A stretch of DNA of 64,000 nucleotides from Chrysemys picta bellii (taxonomy: Eukaryota > Chordata > Testudines > Emydidae), in NCBI RefSeq assembly GCF_011386835.1, contig NC_088791.1:52719498-52783497 (forward strand), in the 5' to 3' direction. Below the pieces are notes generated by a model that ran no database searches, was not told the DNA's origin, and was given only the letters and a program-made list of their open reading frames with translations. Positions 21,958-34,610 of the stretch are shown one piece after another. The translations under genes were made by a program, and so were the position numbers. Numbering within the stretch: the first letter of the stretch is position 1; every line of letters starts with the position of its first letter.

Positions 21958-24900
21958 GCAGAAGAGATGAACCAAGAAATGTTTACTAAGTTAGATAAAC
22001 AACTGATTTTATGATCTTTTATTTTTCTAAATATCTCTCATTTTACCTTTGATCAGATCTATATTTGTATTATTGGGCTAGTCAAATCCCATTATACCGA
22101 TTGTCACTTTTCTTGCACCATAATGACATCCTTCATGTACAGTGCTCTTGTATGGAATATATTTCTCAGCCTCATAGAATTTACTCTTTCAATATATTAT
22201 TTATTTTGCCCACTAGATTTTCTGAACTTGCCAAACCCTCAGTTCCCTCTTTCTATCATACTTCTATCTAAATATATGTTTGCCAACTCTCCCTTTTTTA
22301 CTTAATAATCTTTTTATTGATCATTGTGGTACGCAGTAACATATCAGCAGCATATCTGTTAAATACATCAGATAGATTAAAAGATGAAATATAAGAGGAA
22401 CAGGGAAATAAAACATTCCAAACAATAAACAGAACCTCACGGTAGTTGTTGCTGATGTATGTCTATTGATGGGTACACAACTGTAGATAACAGATACTGG
22501 AGAGTGGGATGATTGGTACAGTGCATTGGGGAGTGGGCATCAAAAATATTGTGGGACAGATTTTGGGTGGTCTGAGCTGCACTTAACACAGTTCACTGTT
22601 GGGAAGGAGGAGTCATGGTAGGTAAAAGTAGCTTTAACATACCTTTATACCTTTCCCTACCCCAGTCCTTGGACAGACTAGTGATGTGTCCCCATCATAA
22701 AACATCCTTAGGTCTTCTCTACTTTAAATTTAGCTGCCCATAGCTCCAAAAAGCTATTGTGGCAGCTGGGAACCAGCCTGATATAGCAGTGACCTGGCCA
22801 TATGCCCTTGATCAGGAACCAGAAGTTAATGGTGATATAGAGCTATTGGTGTAATATTCTCCTACACAGGGAGAATCCTCCACTTGCCAGGGAGGCTAAC
22901 TGTAGGATTTTTAGTGTTGCTGGAACAGTGTAACAGACCCTTAGTGTAAGCAGAAATCTGTCCCCAGATGTGCATTTTGCATATTCTATATCTCAGTGCA
23001 CATTATGTGAATTAGGTACATTCCCAAAAATGCATTTCATGTTATAAAATAATGGCCTTATGCTGTCTTCACTATACAGTGGGTATATAGCAAAAAGTGG
23101 GATATTAGAAGACTAAGCTATGGAAATGTGTAGAGCAGAGGAAAGGACAGGGAAAAGGGGAAGCTGTGTCCTCTTGACTTTTTCTGAAGATTCTTCTTCC
23201 TGGTAGCAGTAAGTGGGCCCTCCTGTTAGCTCCCCGAAGATGAAGACAGAAGAGCACACCAACCAGTCATCCCCAGAAGACGTCAAGGTGGAATGGGCAA
23301 ATTGAACACCATCAAACTGCCTTTACGTCCCATAAGACTTTGAAGGTAAATAAGGGATAGAGATCAAGTTTGGGGCGACCAGTGGAGGGGTTGGAGAAGT
23401 GAAGCAGGGGAATCCTTTTGTGAAAAGAGAACCAAGGCATAGCAGAGCCTATTGGAAGAAAGATGAAGCATATGTGGGGGCCAAGGCTTGTTAGGAATCT
23501 CTTCCCCTTTGCCTGAGGGGTGTTTTAGGAACATAGGCCCATGTTAGGCCTGAGTGAACTATATTTTTAAATTGAGTTTGGATATTAGCATAAGCAATAG
23601 GCCCAAAGCATGTGACCAAAGGAATGAACTAATGAGAAAGGAGGAGTATTTGTGTTATAATGCTGGTATTCAAGAAGGTCATTAAAAGTTTCTTATTTAA
23701 GATTTGGGAATTAAAGAAAATATGGTGAATTGGGCACCACATGCAATAAATAATATGTTAAAAATGATTAGTCCACTAGTTGGGAAAAAATATGGCAAAG
23801 TGGAATAAAGGAAAAAAACGTGAAGAGAACAGAATGCAACTCTAAAATACTGCAGCTGACTTTAGCTAAGGTCGAATAACCATTAATGATATCACTTGTT
23901 TGTCAGTGTATAAAAAAGAAAGGGTTTGTAGGGGGTCTTTGCTAGAGCTTTTCCTTACTCCTCTGGAGCTAAGCCATGATAGGAAGGTGTCTCTTGGGCC
24001 TGATCTTATTGTGAATACTCAGCCAATGCTTATAACTGTATTGTTGCTAAGGTTTAGAATATAAGGCGGTATATACTTATATCAACATTTTGGATTTAGC
24101 CAACACCAAATGGCCTATGGATTAATAAAGGAGTGTGTGTATGGAAACTGAGTCATGGTAGACCATAATAAACTTATTAGGGAAATTATTTTCAGTAGTG
24201 TTCTAACTCTAGTTCTTCTCTCAGCAAGATTTTGGACTCCCAAAGCGGGGTTCTCCCACTCTTTCCTGCCAACCAGTGGTACATTTACCACCATCCCAAA
24301 TTGATTTCATGGTTGGGAATCATCATCTCCTTTTTCTCTCACTCAGTCCCTTAAAGGTCACCCAGTTATAAGAAGGATGGATGAAGCTGGAGTGGTGTAT
24401 TTCCTTGGACCATCCTTGAGCTCTTATCCAAATAGGCTTAGCAGAGAACCAACAACCCTGATGATGTCAGTAGCTCTCGAAAGATAGTTCATAATGAGAA
24501 AAGGCAGACACCATGAATGACTGGAGAGTACTTCTTCACATATAAGTGTATAAAATACAATTGGCTTATCCTATGCTGATGCTGCTCTCCTGTCCAACAT
24601 TGGTTTTAATTTATTCAGCTTTCACCTGCAAGATTCATTAACAGTTTTTCTGAAGTCCATATAGCTGGTTTATGGTTCCCTGTGGGGGATACTCCTTGCC
24701 AGCTGGGGAGTGGGGTGAAAGATTATACATAGAAGTTGGGGCCCTTCAGCTATAAATTCCCCCACACACAATTGTAAGGCTTAGCGAACGAGTGATATTT
24801 CAGAGTGTGCAATAATAATCAGTGCTGATAGCAACCTACTAGCGTGGTGGCTCATTTCGCATAAAATATGATGGTGTCAAGGTAATAAAAAGTTGTGCTT

Positions 24901-25014
24901 CAAAGCATGGGGATGCTAGAAAATTTTTTTAAAAGGTCTCAAAATTTTTTAACTTAGGCAAAACAGTATTTTCCCCTAGCCTTAGTCTCAGAAATGGCCG
25001 AAACATTTTGGCTG
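21958..25014. other. No gene recognised
   Basis: Unassigned. 23880-24240 includes several AATAAA-like signals and a TATA-like stretch and could be an old LTR, but no ends are visible. Confidence 0.55.
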
Positions 25015-25052
25015 AAAATAAAATAAAATAAAATAAAATAAAATAAAATAAA
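25015..25052 (+). repeat. (AAAAT)n microsatellite
   Basis: About seven to eight AAAAT units in a row. Confidence 0.95.
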
Positions 25053-26353
25053 TCACCCTGAGACAGAAACACGGCATAAACTTTTAACCAAATGGTTAAA
25101 GTTTGTCAAAGTGAAAAGCAACTGAAAACAGGGTCTTATCCTGGGAAGTGAAGGGAACCTTAATAATAAGTAGTGTTACATAATAACTGCCTATAATTTC
25201 AGTGTAGCTATTTATTACCTGACATTTCTTGAAGTCCTATGTATAGCATGTTCTCAATAAATCAGTCACTCAAGACGTGTGAGGCAACAACATTTCAAGA
25301 ATTTTTTCAGTGTGGGGAGGAAAGTTTTTGGTCTGATAGGTTTCCACTACCCATCTTGTTAGCAGTGTAAACAGTTACTCTGTGTAATTCTGCAACAACT
25401 CCTGAAATCAATATCTGAGAACTCAAAATTACTCTGTTTATAGGCTTCCCCTTCTCTTGCTCTGTACCTCAAACCTCTTTGTGCGCACTGAATGACTACT
25501 CCTGAAGAGTTACAAGGGAACTCTTTTTGATATCACTCAGACACTTGAAGGTTCAATTCCTTTAGGTTCAATTCCAACTCATAAAGTTCAAGTGTTCTCA
25601 GAATTTCTCAAAAAAGTAGTCCCAGCATTAATGTATACAGGTTTACAACCACAGCTGTCTTCTGCATGGCAATGAAACATGATGTACTTGTTTAGCCTCT
25701 TCAACCTTACCCCAACAAACAAACAAATGCTTTGTGCCTCCTCTTCCCAGGCAAGTTGAGCATATAAATAATGTGTCTATGTGACTAAATAGCCTATCTC
25801 TTATAGAAATTCACAATGCTAGGTGGGTGAAAAGAGGATTCACTTGAGAATGCATGCACTTGACAATGAGATCCATGGGCATCTAGGGAACAAAATTTAA
25901 AACTAATCTATAGAGTACATTTAAATAAATGACCGACAAAGTGTGGTATAAAAGTTACAATATTGTAAGTAAAAACAAGAAGTGCGGTTAATAATGAGAA
26001 GTAATTAGGGGTATGGAATTCTATATGGTTGTAAACATAATGGGGGGGGGCAGTTTAATAATTACTCAGCCTATTGAGAGAAAATCTATATAACTTTGAA
26101 TATACTTTAAACTTATTCAGCATTTTGGGGTCACTGTGACCTGTCACCAAAATCAATGTTTCAGAGAGTGTCAAAAGCAGAAGCAAAAAATAAATATTAT
26201 TTTGATAAGAGACTTAAGCTGTAGGAAACATAGGCCATGTTTGGATTTAGGCAAAATTCGATTGGCCAAATGTTAACATTACTAGAAGAGGATCAAAGCA
26301 GCTTTCCGCCCTGTAGACAAAAGGTAATGCCCTAGACTCTGCCCCATCTCATA
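25053..26353. other. No gene recognised
   Basis: Unassigned. A run of nine G lies at about 26042. Confidence 0.6.
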
Positions 26354-26623
26354 GGCTAGGTCTACCTTACAAGCTACGGTGTTATTCCCCTGCTCAAGTA
26401 CATGTATCCATGTTAGCTCTCACTGAGCCTGCACAAGTCTAAATCGCACTATCGCAGCAGCGGAGGCATGGCTGTGCTGCTTCCAGGAAGGTTTGTACAT
26501 GACAAGGCTCTGCTGCCACATCTGCACTGCTATTTATACTCCTATGAGCTCAATGAGAGCTAGCACGAGTATGTGCACACGAGCTGGAGAATCACACCCC
26601 TAACTTGTAGTATAGATGTAGCC
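26354..26623. mobile_element. Harbinger-like MITE
   Basis: The left end GGCTAGGTCTACCTTACAAG and the right end complement GGCTACATCTATACTACAAG are imperfect inverted repeats, with matching interiors (GGTGTTATTCCCC versus GGGTGTGATTCTCC). About 270 bp. TTA follows the right end and ATA precedes the left. Non-coding. Confidence 0.55.
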
Positions 26624-28329
26624 TTAGTTACTTTCCCAGTGCCACAATGAACTCATTGGCATGAGGATGAGTGGGAATGAGTGTACGTGTGAATGCTGGC
26701 GAGTCATTAATTTATATTTAAACAACTAAGACATTTATGTATTGGGCTTAAGCAGAAGTTTGCCAACCAGCTTCTTGTTACATGGCACCTTGTTGCATCC
26801 CGTTTTCAAGATCTCTTTATGATTATTAATGAATTGTTGCAAGAGACATGCACACTAACCAGGAATCTTCAATTTGACTCCAAGATCAAGATGCCAGGCT
26901 ATTGGCTCATATCAAGTTACAGCTTCCAGGCTGTAACACCTAACTGGCCTTTGAAGCTATTGGGTTTCCCCTGAGGCAGAGTAAGGAGACACTGATACCT
27001 ACAAAAGACCCTAGTCATGCAGAAGAAAGAGGGAGGAAGTCTCTCCTGCATCAATGACAACACCTGTTGTATCCTGTTCTCTTCCCTGAATTGGTCATGC
27101 AAATAAGGAGAGGTGAAAGACTCTGACCCATCCACTAAGTCAAGCCTAAAGTTTACAACTGAGGGAGAAGTGACCAGACTCCCCCCACTGCATGCAAAAA
27201 TCTTCAAATCCATCCCATCATCCGTCGACATAATAGTGAATATTAACTTAGTTCCTAAGACCAATCACATGAGCTAGAGAAAACTTTAAGAAGGTGGGAA
27301 AATCCTGATGTAGAGCACTTTGAGGATACCTGAATCGTTCCAATGTCTGTTAGTTTGTGTGTATATGTCACTAACTGCTCCCCAAAGTAGACACTAAATC
27401 CCTAAGTCTCTTATCTAAATGAAAAAGATCTTTGGCTTAAAGCTGCTATAAGTGCGGGATTCTACAAATCATTTTGTATCTGCACAAGACTACCAGAAAG
27501 ATGCAGGCATTGTGATAAAGAGGGCAGGGGAACAGACTAGATAAACAAAAGCTTGATTTGATTTCTGTGAACAGCGAAGCTTAATGGAAGAGAGCAGCCA
27601 AAGGAGGAAGATACCAGCAAATCATTTTAAGAGATGTATTTCCTTAAAAAAAAGGCAAGGACTAGCCTCTGTCTTTACTAGAAATATAGATAAATAGCTT
27701 AAATCAAAGGGAACAGCTTCTCCTTTTAACCTTCCTGTAAGAGCTCATGAGAATTGTTTTCCTTAACTTCTTCATTATAACTTGATTTAATTACTTATTG
27801 TAGTAACCAGATAGATTGAACCATTCACTTATTGATTATATTTCAGTTATAAGCTTGATTTAACTATTGCATTGTATCATTGTAAATTAGATTAGGAAAA
27901 CTATAAATTAAATTAACTAGTGACGTATTTTGCTTAAACTCGTATTTGTTTTATAACTGCTTGTTTAATCTTTTAATAAATTTATAAAAAGATACACTTA
28001 TTTCTCTCTCAGAACTTGAACCAAAGTAATTGATATAGAGGAAAAAGGTGAAATTATTAAAAATCATTCCTGAGCCAATCCTATATTTTAATTACTTAAA
28101 ATAAAACCCTATTATCCTTACAGTACGAAGAGATGTTTTGAACTACAGCAGTAATCGGGGAATTAGGATATCTGGATACATTTGTACACTAAGACAATGA
28201 ATTACATGGGAAATAAATATAAAGCAATCTTGATTATCTAAATGTAGAAGGAAGCGACCCTATTTTGCATACATTTCAGGAGTTGCAGATAATTGAGACT
28301 GAGATACTTGAGGCTTTACTAGAAGGGAT
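26624..28329. other. No gene recognised; possible decayed LTR element
   Basis: A 115-codon minus-strand frame (26917-27264) has no motif I can identify. 27700-28020 holds AATAAA (27976) and a T/C-rich stretch that could be LTR-like. No ends or duplication found. Confidence 0.4.
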
Positions 28330-30760
28330 GCATGAAAATAATTTTGATTCTGTACGTTATTGAAAGTCAGACAGAGCTATTACAGATAGGCAGGAGTTGT
28401 AGACCAAGCTGGATGAGCAAGCATCTCAGAGAGGTGATTAAGAAAAAAACAGAAAGCCCTACAAGGAGTGGCAGATGGGAGGGATTAGCAAGGAAAGCTA
28501 CCTTATTGAGGTCAGAACATGTAGGGATAAAGTGAGAAAGGCCAAAAGCCATATAGAGTTGGCCCTTGCAAAGGGAATTAAAACCAATTGTAAAAGCTTC
28601 TATAGCCATATAAATAAGAAGAAAACAAAGAAAGAAGAAGTGGGACTGCTAAACACTGAGGATGGAGTGGAGGTTAAGGATAATTTAGGCATGGCCCAAT
28701 ATCTAAACAAATACTTTGCCTCAGTCTTTAATGAGACTAATGAGGAGCTTAGGGATAATGGTAGGATGACAAATGGGAATGAGGATATGGAGGTAGATAT
28801 TACCATATCCGAGGTAGAAGCCAAACTCGAACAGCTTAATGTGACTAAATTGGGGGGCCCAGATAATCTTCATCCAAAACTATTAAAGGAACTGGCACAT
28901 GAAATTGCAAGCCCATTAGCAAGAATTTTTAATGCATCAGTAAACTCAGGGGTTGTACCATACAACTGGAGAATTGCTAACATAGTTCCTATTTTTAAGA
29001 AAGGGAACAAAAGGGATCCAAGTAACTATAGGCCTGTTAGTTTGACATCTGTAGTATGCAAGGTCTTGGAAAAAAATTTGAAGGAGAAAGTAGTTAAGGA
29101 CATTGAGGTCAATGGTAATTGGGACAAAATACAACATGGTTTTACAAAAGGTAGATCGTGCCAAACCAACCTGATCTCCTTCTTTGAGAAGGTAACAGAT
29201 ATTTTAGACAAAGGAAACACAGTGGATTTAATTTACCTCGATTTCAGTAAGGCATTTGATACGGTTCCACATGGGGAATTATTAGCTAAAGTGGAAAAGA
29301 TGGGGATCAATATGAAAATTGAAAGGTGCATAAGGAAATGGTTAAAGGGGAGACTACAACGGGTCATATTGAAAGGTGAACTGTCAGACTGGAAGGAGGT
29401 TACTAGTGGAGTTCCTCAGGGATCGGTTTTGGGACCAATCTTATTTAATCTTTTGATTATTGACCTTGGCACAAAAAGTGGGAATGTGCTAATAAAGTTT
29501 GCGGATGACACAAAGCTGGGAGGTATTGCTAATACAGAGGAGGACCGGGATATCATACAGGAAGATCTGGATGACCTTGTAAACTGGGGTAATAGTAATA
29601 GGATGAAATTTAATAGTGAAAAGTGCAAGGTCATGCATTTAGGGATTAATAACAAGAATTTTGGTTATAAATTGGGGACACATCAGTTGGAAGTAACAGA
29701 GGAGGAAAAGGACCTCGGAGTATTGGTTGATCACATGATGACTATGAGCCACCAATGTGATATGGCTGTTAAAAAAGCTAATGTGGTCTTGGGATGCATC
29801 AGGCGAGGTATTTCCAGTAAAGATAAGGAGGTGTTAGTACTGTTATACAAGGCACTGGTGAGACCTCATCTGGAATATTGTGTGCAGTTCTGGTCTCCCA
29901 TGTTTAAGAAGGATGAATTCAAACTGGAACAGGTACAGAGAAGGGCTACTAGGATGATCCGAGGAATGGAAAACCTGTCTTATGAAAGGAGACTCAAAGA
30001 GCTTGGCTTGTTTAGCCTAACCAAAACAAGGCTGAGGGGAGATATAATTGCTCTTTATAAATATATCAGAGGGATAAATATCAGGGAGGGAGAGGAATTA
30101 TTTAAGCTTAGTACCAATGTGGACACAAGAACAAATGGATATAAACTGGACATTAGGAAGTTTAGACTTGAAATTAGATGAAGGTTTCTAAATATTAGAG
30201 GAGTGAAGTTCTGGAACAGCCTTCCAAGGGGAGTAGTGGGGGCAAAAGACATATCTGGCTTCAAGACTAAGCTTGATAAGTTTATGGAGGGGATGGTATG
30301 ATGGGATAGCATAATTTTGGCAATTAATTGATCTTTGATTATTAGCAGGTAAATATGCCCAATGGTCTGTGATGGGATGTTAGATGGGGTGGGATCTGAA
30401 TTACTACAGAGAATTCTTTCCTGGGTGCTGGCTGGTGAGTCTTGCCACATGCTCAGGGTTTAACTGATCACCATATTTGGGGTCGGGAAGGAATTTTCCT
30501 CCAGGGCAGATTGGCAGAGGCCCTGCAGGTTTTTCGCCTTCCTCTGCAGCATGGGGCAGGTCACTTGCTGGAGGCTTTTCTGCACCTTGAGGTCTTTAAA
30601 CTACGATTTGAGGACTTCAATAACTCAGGCATAGGTTAGGGGTTTGTTGCGGGAGTGGGTGTGTGAGATTCTGTGGCCTGTGTTGTGCAGGAGGTCAGAC
30701 TAGATGATCGTAATGGTCCCTTCTGACCTTAAAGTCTATAAGTCTATGAGTCTAAGTTCT
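28330..30760 (+). mobile_element. CR1 LINE, 5'-truncated, near-intact RT
   Basis: Begins within ORF2, downstream of the endonuclease (usual 5' truncation). Runs through the RT and a 3' UTR (GTCGGGAAGGAATTTTCCTC, GGAGGTCAGACTAGATGATC) to a tail TCTATAAGTCTATGAGTC. The tail style and RT family match CR1, but the subfamily differs from the 14-kb copy. Confidence 0.9.
28345..30301 (+). pseudogene. CR1 ORF2 RT with one frameshift and one TGA
   Basis: The upstream frame (RPSWMSKHLREVIKKK, to about 28448) is out of register with the main frame at an A7 run (28443-28449). The main frame then runs 568 codons from 28475 to a TGA at 30179. Domains: thumb/palm linkers, NYRPVSLTSV near residue 185, motif A YLDFSKAFDTVPH near 255, SGVPQGSVLGP near 315 and motif C KFADDTKLGG near 341, so all catalytic aspartates are present. 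The same frame continues after the TGA for 39 codons (RRFLNIRGVKFWNSLP...) to a second TGA at 30299, so the first TGA interrupts a conserved C-terminus. Its AGATGA context suits a CGA to TGA change. The endonuclease is absent by truncation. A relatively young but non-autonomous copy. Confidence 0.9.
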
Positions 30761-30785
30761 GTGTAGTTGACTCGGTAGGCATTTA

Positions 30786-31000
30786 GGGTATGTCTACAAT
30801 GCATAGAATAACCTGTGGCACTGAGTCTCAGACTGACTCAGGCTCATAGGACTTGGGCCGCATTTCTAAAAATACCAGTGGGCTCAGGCTGGCGCCCAGG
30901 CTCTGAAACCTGGCCTGAGCATGAATGTTTTCACTGAGTCATTTGACCCAGGCGCTGAGACTCAGTGCTGCAGTTGTTTCTTTGTAGTGTGGACATACCC
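30786..31000. mobile_element. Harbinger-type MITE
   Basis: GGGTATGTCTACAATG at the left and, on the complement, GGGTATGTCCACACTAC at the right. About 215 bp. TTA precedes the left end and TTT follows the right. The interior has an imperfect inverted pair (CACTGAGTCTCAGA and CGCTGAGACTCAGTG). Non-coding. Confidence 0.65.
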
Positions 31001-31310
31001 TTTGAAGGTGGAGAAATGCTGCAGGTTAGTTTTGGTACAATTCTTTTTAGAAACTGTGTGGACACCAGAAAAGTGGTTTCCTGCCTAAATCTTATTGATA
31101 GTGATCATTTCTTTGTTACAGCTGCTGTTGCAATACAAATTATACACCTGCAAAGCAAACAAAATCATTACCTGATGTCAAAGCATTGCAGTCGCTACTG
31201 AAAGTTTAGCATTTATTGCTCCACTACAGTATCTGAGATACTGAAATTTCCACCTATTGTAAAATAAACTTGGTAGCAAAAAATGTTGATTGAATGGGCC
31301 AGATTCTCAT

Positions 31311-31495
31311 TTGGTGACGTGCTGGCTGCCGCTTCCTGCAGCTCCCATTGGCCGGGAATGGCGAACCGCGGCCACTGGGAGCTGTGGGCGGGTGTGCCTG
31401 CGGACGGTCAATGTAAACAAACTGTCTCGCTGCCTGCCAGCGGATTACCCTGATGGGCTGTGTGCAGCCCACGGGCCGCAGGTTGCCCACCACTG
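31311..31495 (-). mobile_element. hAT-type non-autonomous fragment
   Basis: On the minus strand it begins CAGTGGTGGGCAACCTGCGG, the CAGNGGTGGGCAA terminus shared with the hAT element at 44898. It continues through a GC-rich body (AACTGTCTCGCTGCC, GCCATTCCCGGCCAATGGG). The other end lacks an inverted terminus, so it is truncated or internally derived. No 8-bp duplication was found. Confidence 0.6.
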
Positions 31496-33494
31496 CTCAA
31501 TAGGGTTGTAGTTACTGCTCTCTATGAGATGGACTCTTGAGTTTACAAAGACCCTTTAATAATGATCAGTAGCCATTTTTTAAAGACTTACCCACCTAGC
31601 TCGCTGCCTTTCACAGACCATATTGGCTGGTTGTACATAGGTTCAGTCAGGCATCTTGTTAAAACCTCCTAGGCAGTATTTTCTTTTGCCAAGAAATACG
31701 AATTATGGGCAGGTTCCCAGACTCTCCATTACATCCATTCTGAGACCTCAGCAAGAATATTATTTATAAAATATCCCTCTTTTTATGGTAATATAGTGGC
31801 AGCTCTTAGTTTTGATCCTGTTGACCACATTATTACCAAAATTTGCAATGATGGAGAATGTAAGCACACCGTTTATTAAGCATTCAGCTAAAATACACAC
31901 TTATTCTGTTTGATTCATTGAGAAACTAAAGTAATTCCTTTTCTCAGATAAGTTCAACAACCCAATAAACTTAGTATAAATGGTCTCAAGTATTAAACTA
32001 AATTTACTGAATATAGTAATGTCACATCTGATTCTCTCTGCATGACACTGAAACCCATTAATCTTATTTGGCATATTGCTAATCAGCTTCATAAAGGCTA
32101 ATTGCATGTTTTATAATTACTAAAAATAATATTTTTAATTAGATATCTTAAATATTTCACATACAATAAACTGTTTCCTTTTAATGATAAAATTGGCAAT
32201 ATCATATTAGTAGCATATGAATAAATAAATCTAATAATAGATGATAATCTAAGTAAAATCAATACAAAGTTAAGGATTTTGCTATTATAGTTGTACCAGA
32301 ATCATTCTACCATTTTGGAAAGCACAGAAAAGTTAGTTGAATGGTTCAAGTCATTTTCATTCTGGCTATTCTGATAATGCAGAAACTTTCATTTCCATAT
32401 ATTGGTACATATGAAGCCAAATTTATCACAGAAGAAAGACTCATTGGGGCTGAATCTTCCCTCAAGTTCCCCAGTGTGCATTTGGAGCAAAACCTGTGTA
32501 AATAAGAATAGCTCATATTGTTCTTTTGTGGGGTTTTTGAGCATCCCAGCAGCTAAACTAGATTATGTAATAGGACTTTTCCGTCATCATCTTCGACCAA
32601 AGGGTATAAACATGGTGAGATCAAATTGCAATTCAAATTTTGCAAACATGTTCACAAATAATTTTCCTCTCTAATCTCCCAGCTCTAAAGGGGAAAAAGT
32701 TAAGAAGAATATTAGACAGCATGGGTAAGGTGCACCATTTTGCTAATCACAAATAGCGTTGGTGAGCATTTAGAAGGTGTAATTGGAGAAAAGATTCAAA
32801 ATTGCTTCTCACTTTCTCGATCTCCCTTTAGGTTATGAATTTATCCGGGTGAGTTTACAGGAGCTTAATTGTTTTCCAAAGTTCAGATTGCTGCTACACA
32901 GCTCACTGCAGTCTTACGTTAAAAGCATTTGGTATACTCCCTATAGAGATGTAAAACAGTACACATTCCCCCATTTGAACAGATTGAGGAATTCTTGTAA
33001 CACCTTCGTTTATGCTGCTGATCTAATTAGTATGTTATACCATGTCCCAAGTACTGATCTGAACTGCATTCATTTTGTAAGGAGAAAATTAAAAAAAAAC
33101 AGCCTACAAAGAATTATGGTTATTTACTTGTTATCAAGTATACAGAACATAGGAGACACAGTCTCTGCCACAAGAAGCGTACAATCTAATTTACATTTGT
33201 TTTAAGTACACATTTAAGACACAGCAGAAGGTACTAGAACAAGTACCGTTACAAAGAGAGAATGACTTTGCATCTTTTATTTCCAAAGTGCGTTGCAAAG
33301 CAGCTCAGTAGGTGGGAAAGCTTTTAGAGCTTCATTCCATCTGAGGCAGATCAGGGGAAACCTCATTGTGAAGAAGGGATTGTTATGAAGGGAAGCCAAG
33401 CAAAGTGATGCAAATGTGAAACCATAGGGAGGACTTTACAATCTGCTGAGCAGCAAAATGAGGTCAATACAAGTGAAAAAGACAATGTTGTAAT
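31496..33494. other. No gene recognised
   Basis: AT-rich. 33140-33190 (GGAGACACAGTCTCTGCC, ACAATCTAATTTACATTTG) resembles an old L2/MIR-class fragment. The 140-codon frame at 32783-33205 has no identifiable domain. Confidence 0.5.
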
Positions 33495-33645
33495 ATGCAG
33501 TGTTGTTGTAGCCGGGTTGGTCCCAGGATATTAGAGAGACAAGGTGGGTGAGGTAATGCCTTTTATTGGACCAACTTCTGTTGGTGAAAGAGACAAGCTT
33601 TCGAGTCACACAAAGCTCATCTTCAGGTCTGAAAGCTTGTCTATT
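33495..33645 (+). mobile_element. Single-arm retroposon of second fold-back family
   Basis: Head TTGTAGCCGGGTTGGTCCCA, then TTAGAGAGACAAGGTGGGTG, CTTTTATTGGACCAACTTCTG, and AGACAAGCTTTCGAG. The same text occurs as an inverted duplicate at 60225-60420. This copy has one arm only. Confidence 0.55.
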
Positions 33646-33721
33646 GAAATACCATTCTTTTATGCATATGGAACTTTAAAATATATTAATAAATGTGTTA
33701 CTGTTATAAAAAGTCCATTAA

Positions 33722-33912
33722 AATATGGAGATATACCTAGCTCATAGAACTGGAAGGGACCATGAAAGGTCACATGCAGCCCCCTGCCTTCACTAACAGG
33801 ACCCAGTACTGATTTTGCCCCAGATCCCTAAGTGGTCCCCTTAAGGATTGAACTCACCACTCTGGGTTTAGTAGACTAACACTCAAACCACTGAGCTATC
33901 CTTCCCTCCATA
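33722..33912 (-). mobile_element. Cry-type tRNA-derived SINE
   Basis: Minus strand: GGAAGGATAGCTCAGTGG (A-box), then a diverged GTTAGTCTACTAAACCCAGA and GTGAGTTCAATCC (B-box), the CCACTTAGGGATCTGGGGC body, and a tail past GGTCCCTTCCAGTTC. More diverged than the 43.3-kb copy. Confidence 0.75.
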
Positions 33913-34159
33913 GGTGGTAATTCAGTGTGTAAGGAAGTAAAAAGCAATTCAAATAGCATTGGCGTTCAAATCTACAAAACAAACAAATCTGATGTCCTGT
34001 AACTCACCCTGTCTTCAATTTATTGTAGATGGTCCTACAACACTGAGGGATACTAACTACCATTGAGAAAATATTTTAGTTTCATACTGATGGAGCGTGA
34101 ATGGATAAGTGGTTTCTGCATAATTTCCCCAACAATACTATTATAAATTATTTATAAAA

Positions 34160-34440
34160 GAAGGCGTGGTAATTGTGTGGTGAGGCATAATTCTGGGAAC
34201 CAGAAAATCTGGTGTGAAATCCTGATCCCATTGAAATCAATGGGAAATTTTGCCATTGACAGTAATGGGGCTAGGATTTCATTTCTGAAATCTCTTCTTG
34301 GCCCTCTCACAGCCTGTATCTGTGACCTTAGGTAAGTCATTTAACCTCTCTATGCTTCAGTTTCCCTATCTATAAAAATGCTCTTTACATACCCCTAGGA
34401 GTGTCGTGAAGCATAAGTTATTAAGGACTACACTCTGCAA
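34160..34440 (+). mobile_element. MIR-type core SINE, split by a hairpin element
   Basis: The head (GGGAACCAGAAAATCTGG, to 34212) and the core/tail (TGTGACCTTAGGTAAGTCAT, CTTCAGTTTCCCTATCTAT, from about 34284) are separated by the 71-bp hairpin at 34213-34283. Confidence 0.6.
34213..34283. repeat. 71-bp hairpin MITE-like insert
   Basis: GTGAAATCCTGATCCCATTG pairs with the complement of AATGGGGCTAGGATTTCAT. The interior CATTGAAATCAATGG is itself palindromic. Lies inside the MIR. Confidence 0.6.
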
Positions 34441-34610
34441 CCCTTAGCACTTGATCCAAAGCCTATTGAAGTCAAAGAAAGGACTAAGGGGTTTGGATCA
34501 GGCCCTTAGTCATATGAAGTAGCACCTTAGTCAGCAAGTAGTCTCACTTAACTCAATGGGACTATATGATGTGTAAGGTTCTACTCAGCATGTGTAAGTG
34601 TAATGGAATG
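34440..34610. repeat. Two adjacent small inverted repeats
   Basis: 34450-34507: TTGATCCAAAGCCTATTGAA is inverted against GGTTTGGATCAGGCCCTTA. 34517-34603: GTAGCACCTTAGTCAGCAAG is inverted against TTCTACTCAGCATGTGTAAG, related to the 18.66-kb hairpin. Confidence 0.4.

Noticed and set aside
26917..27264. 115-codon minus-strand frame
   Set aside because: No domain, no splice or promoter context, and no family resemblance; kept only as a note in the gap entry.
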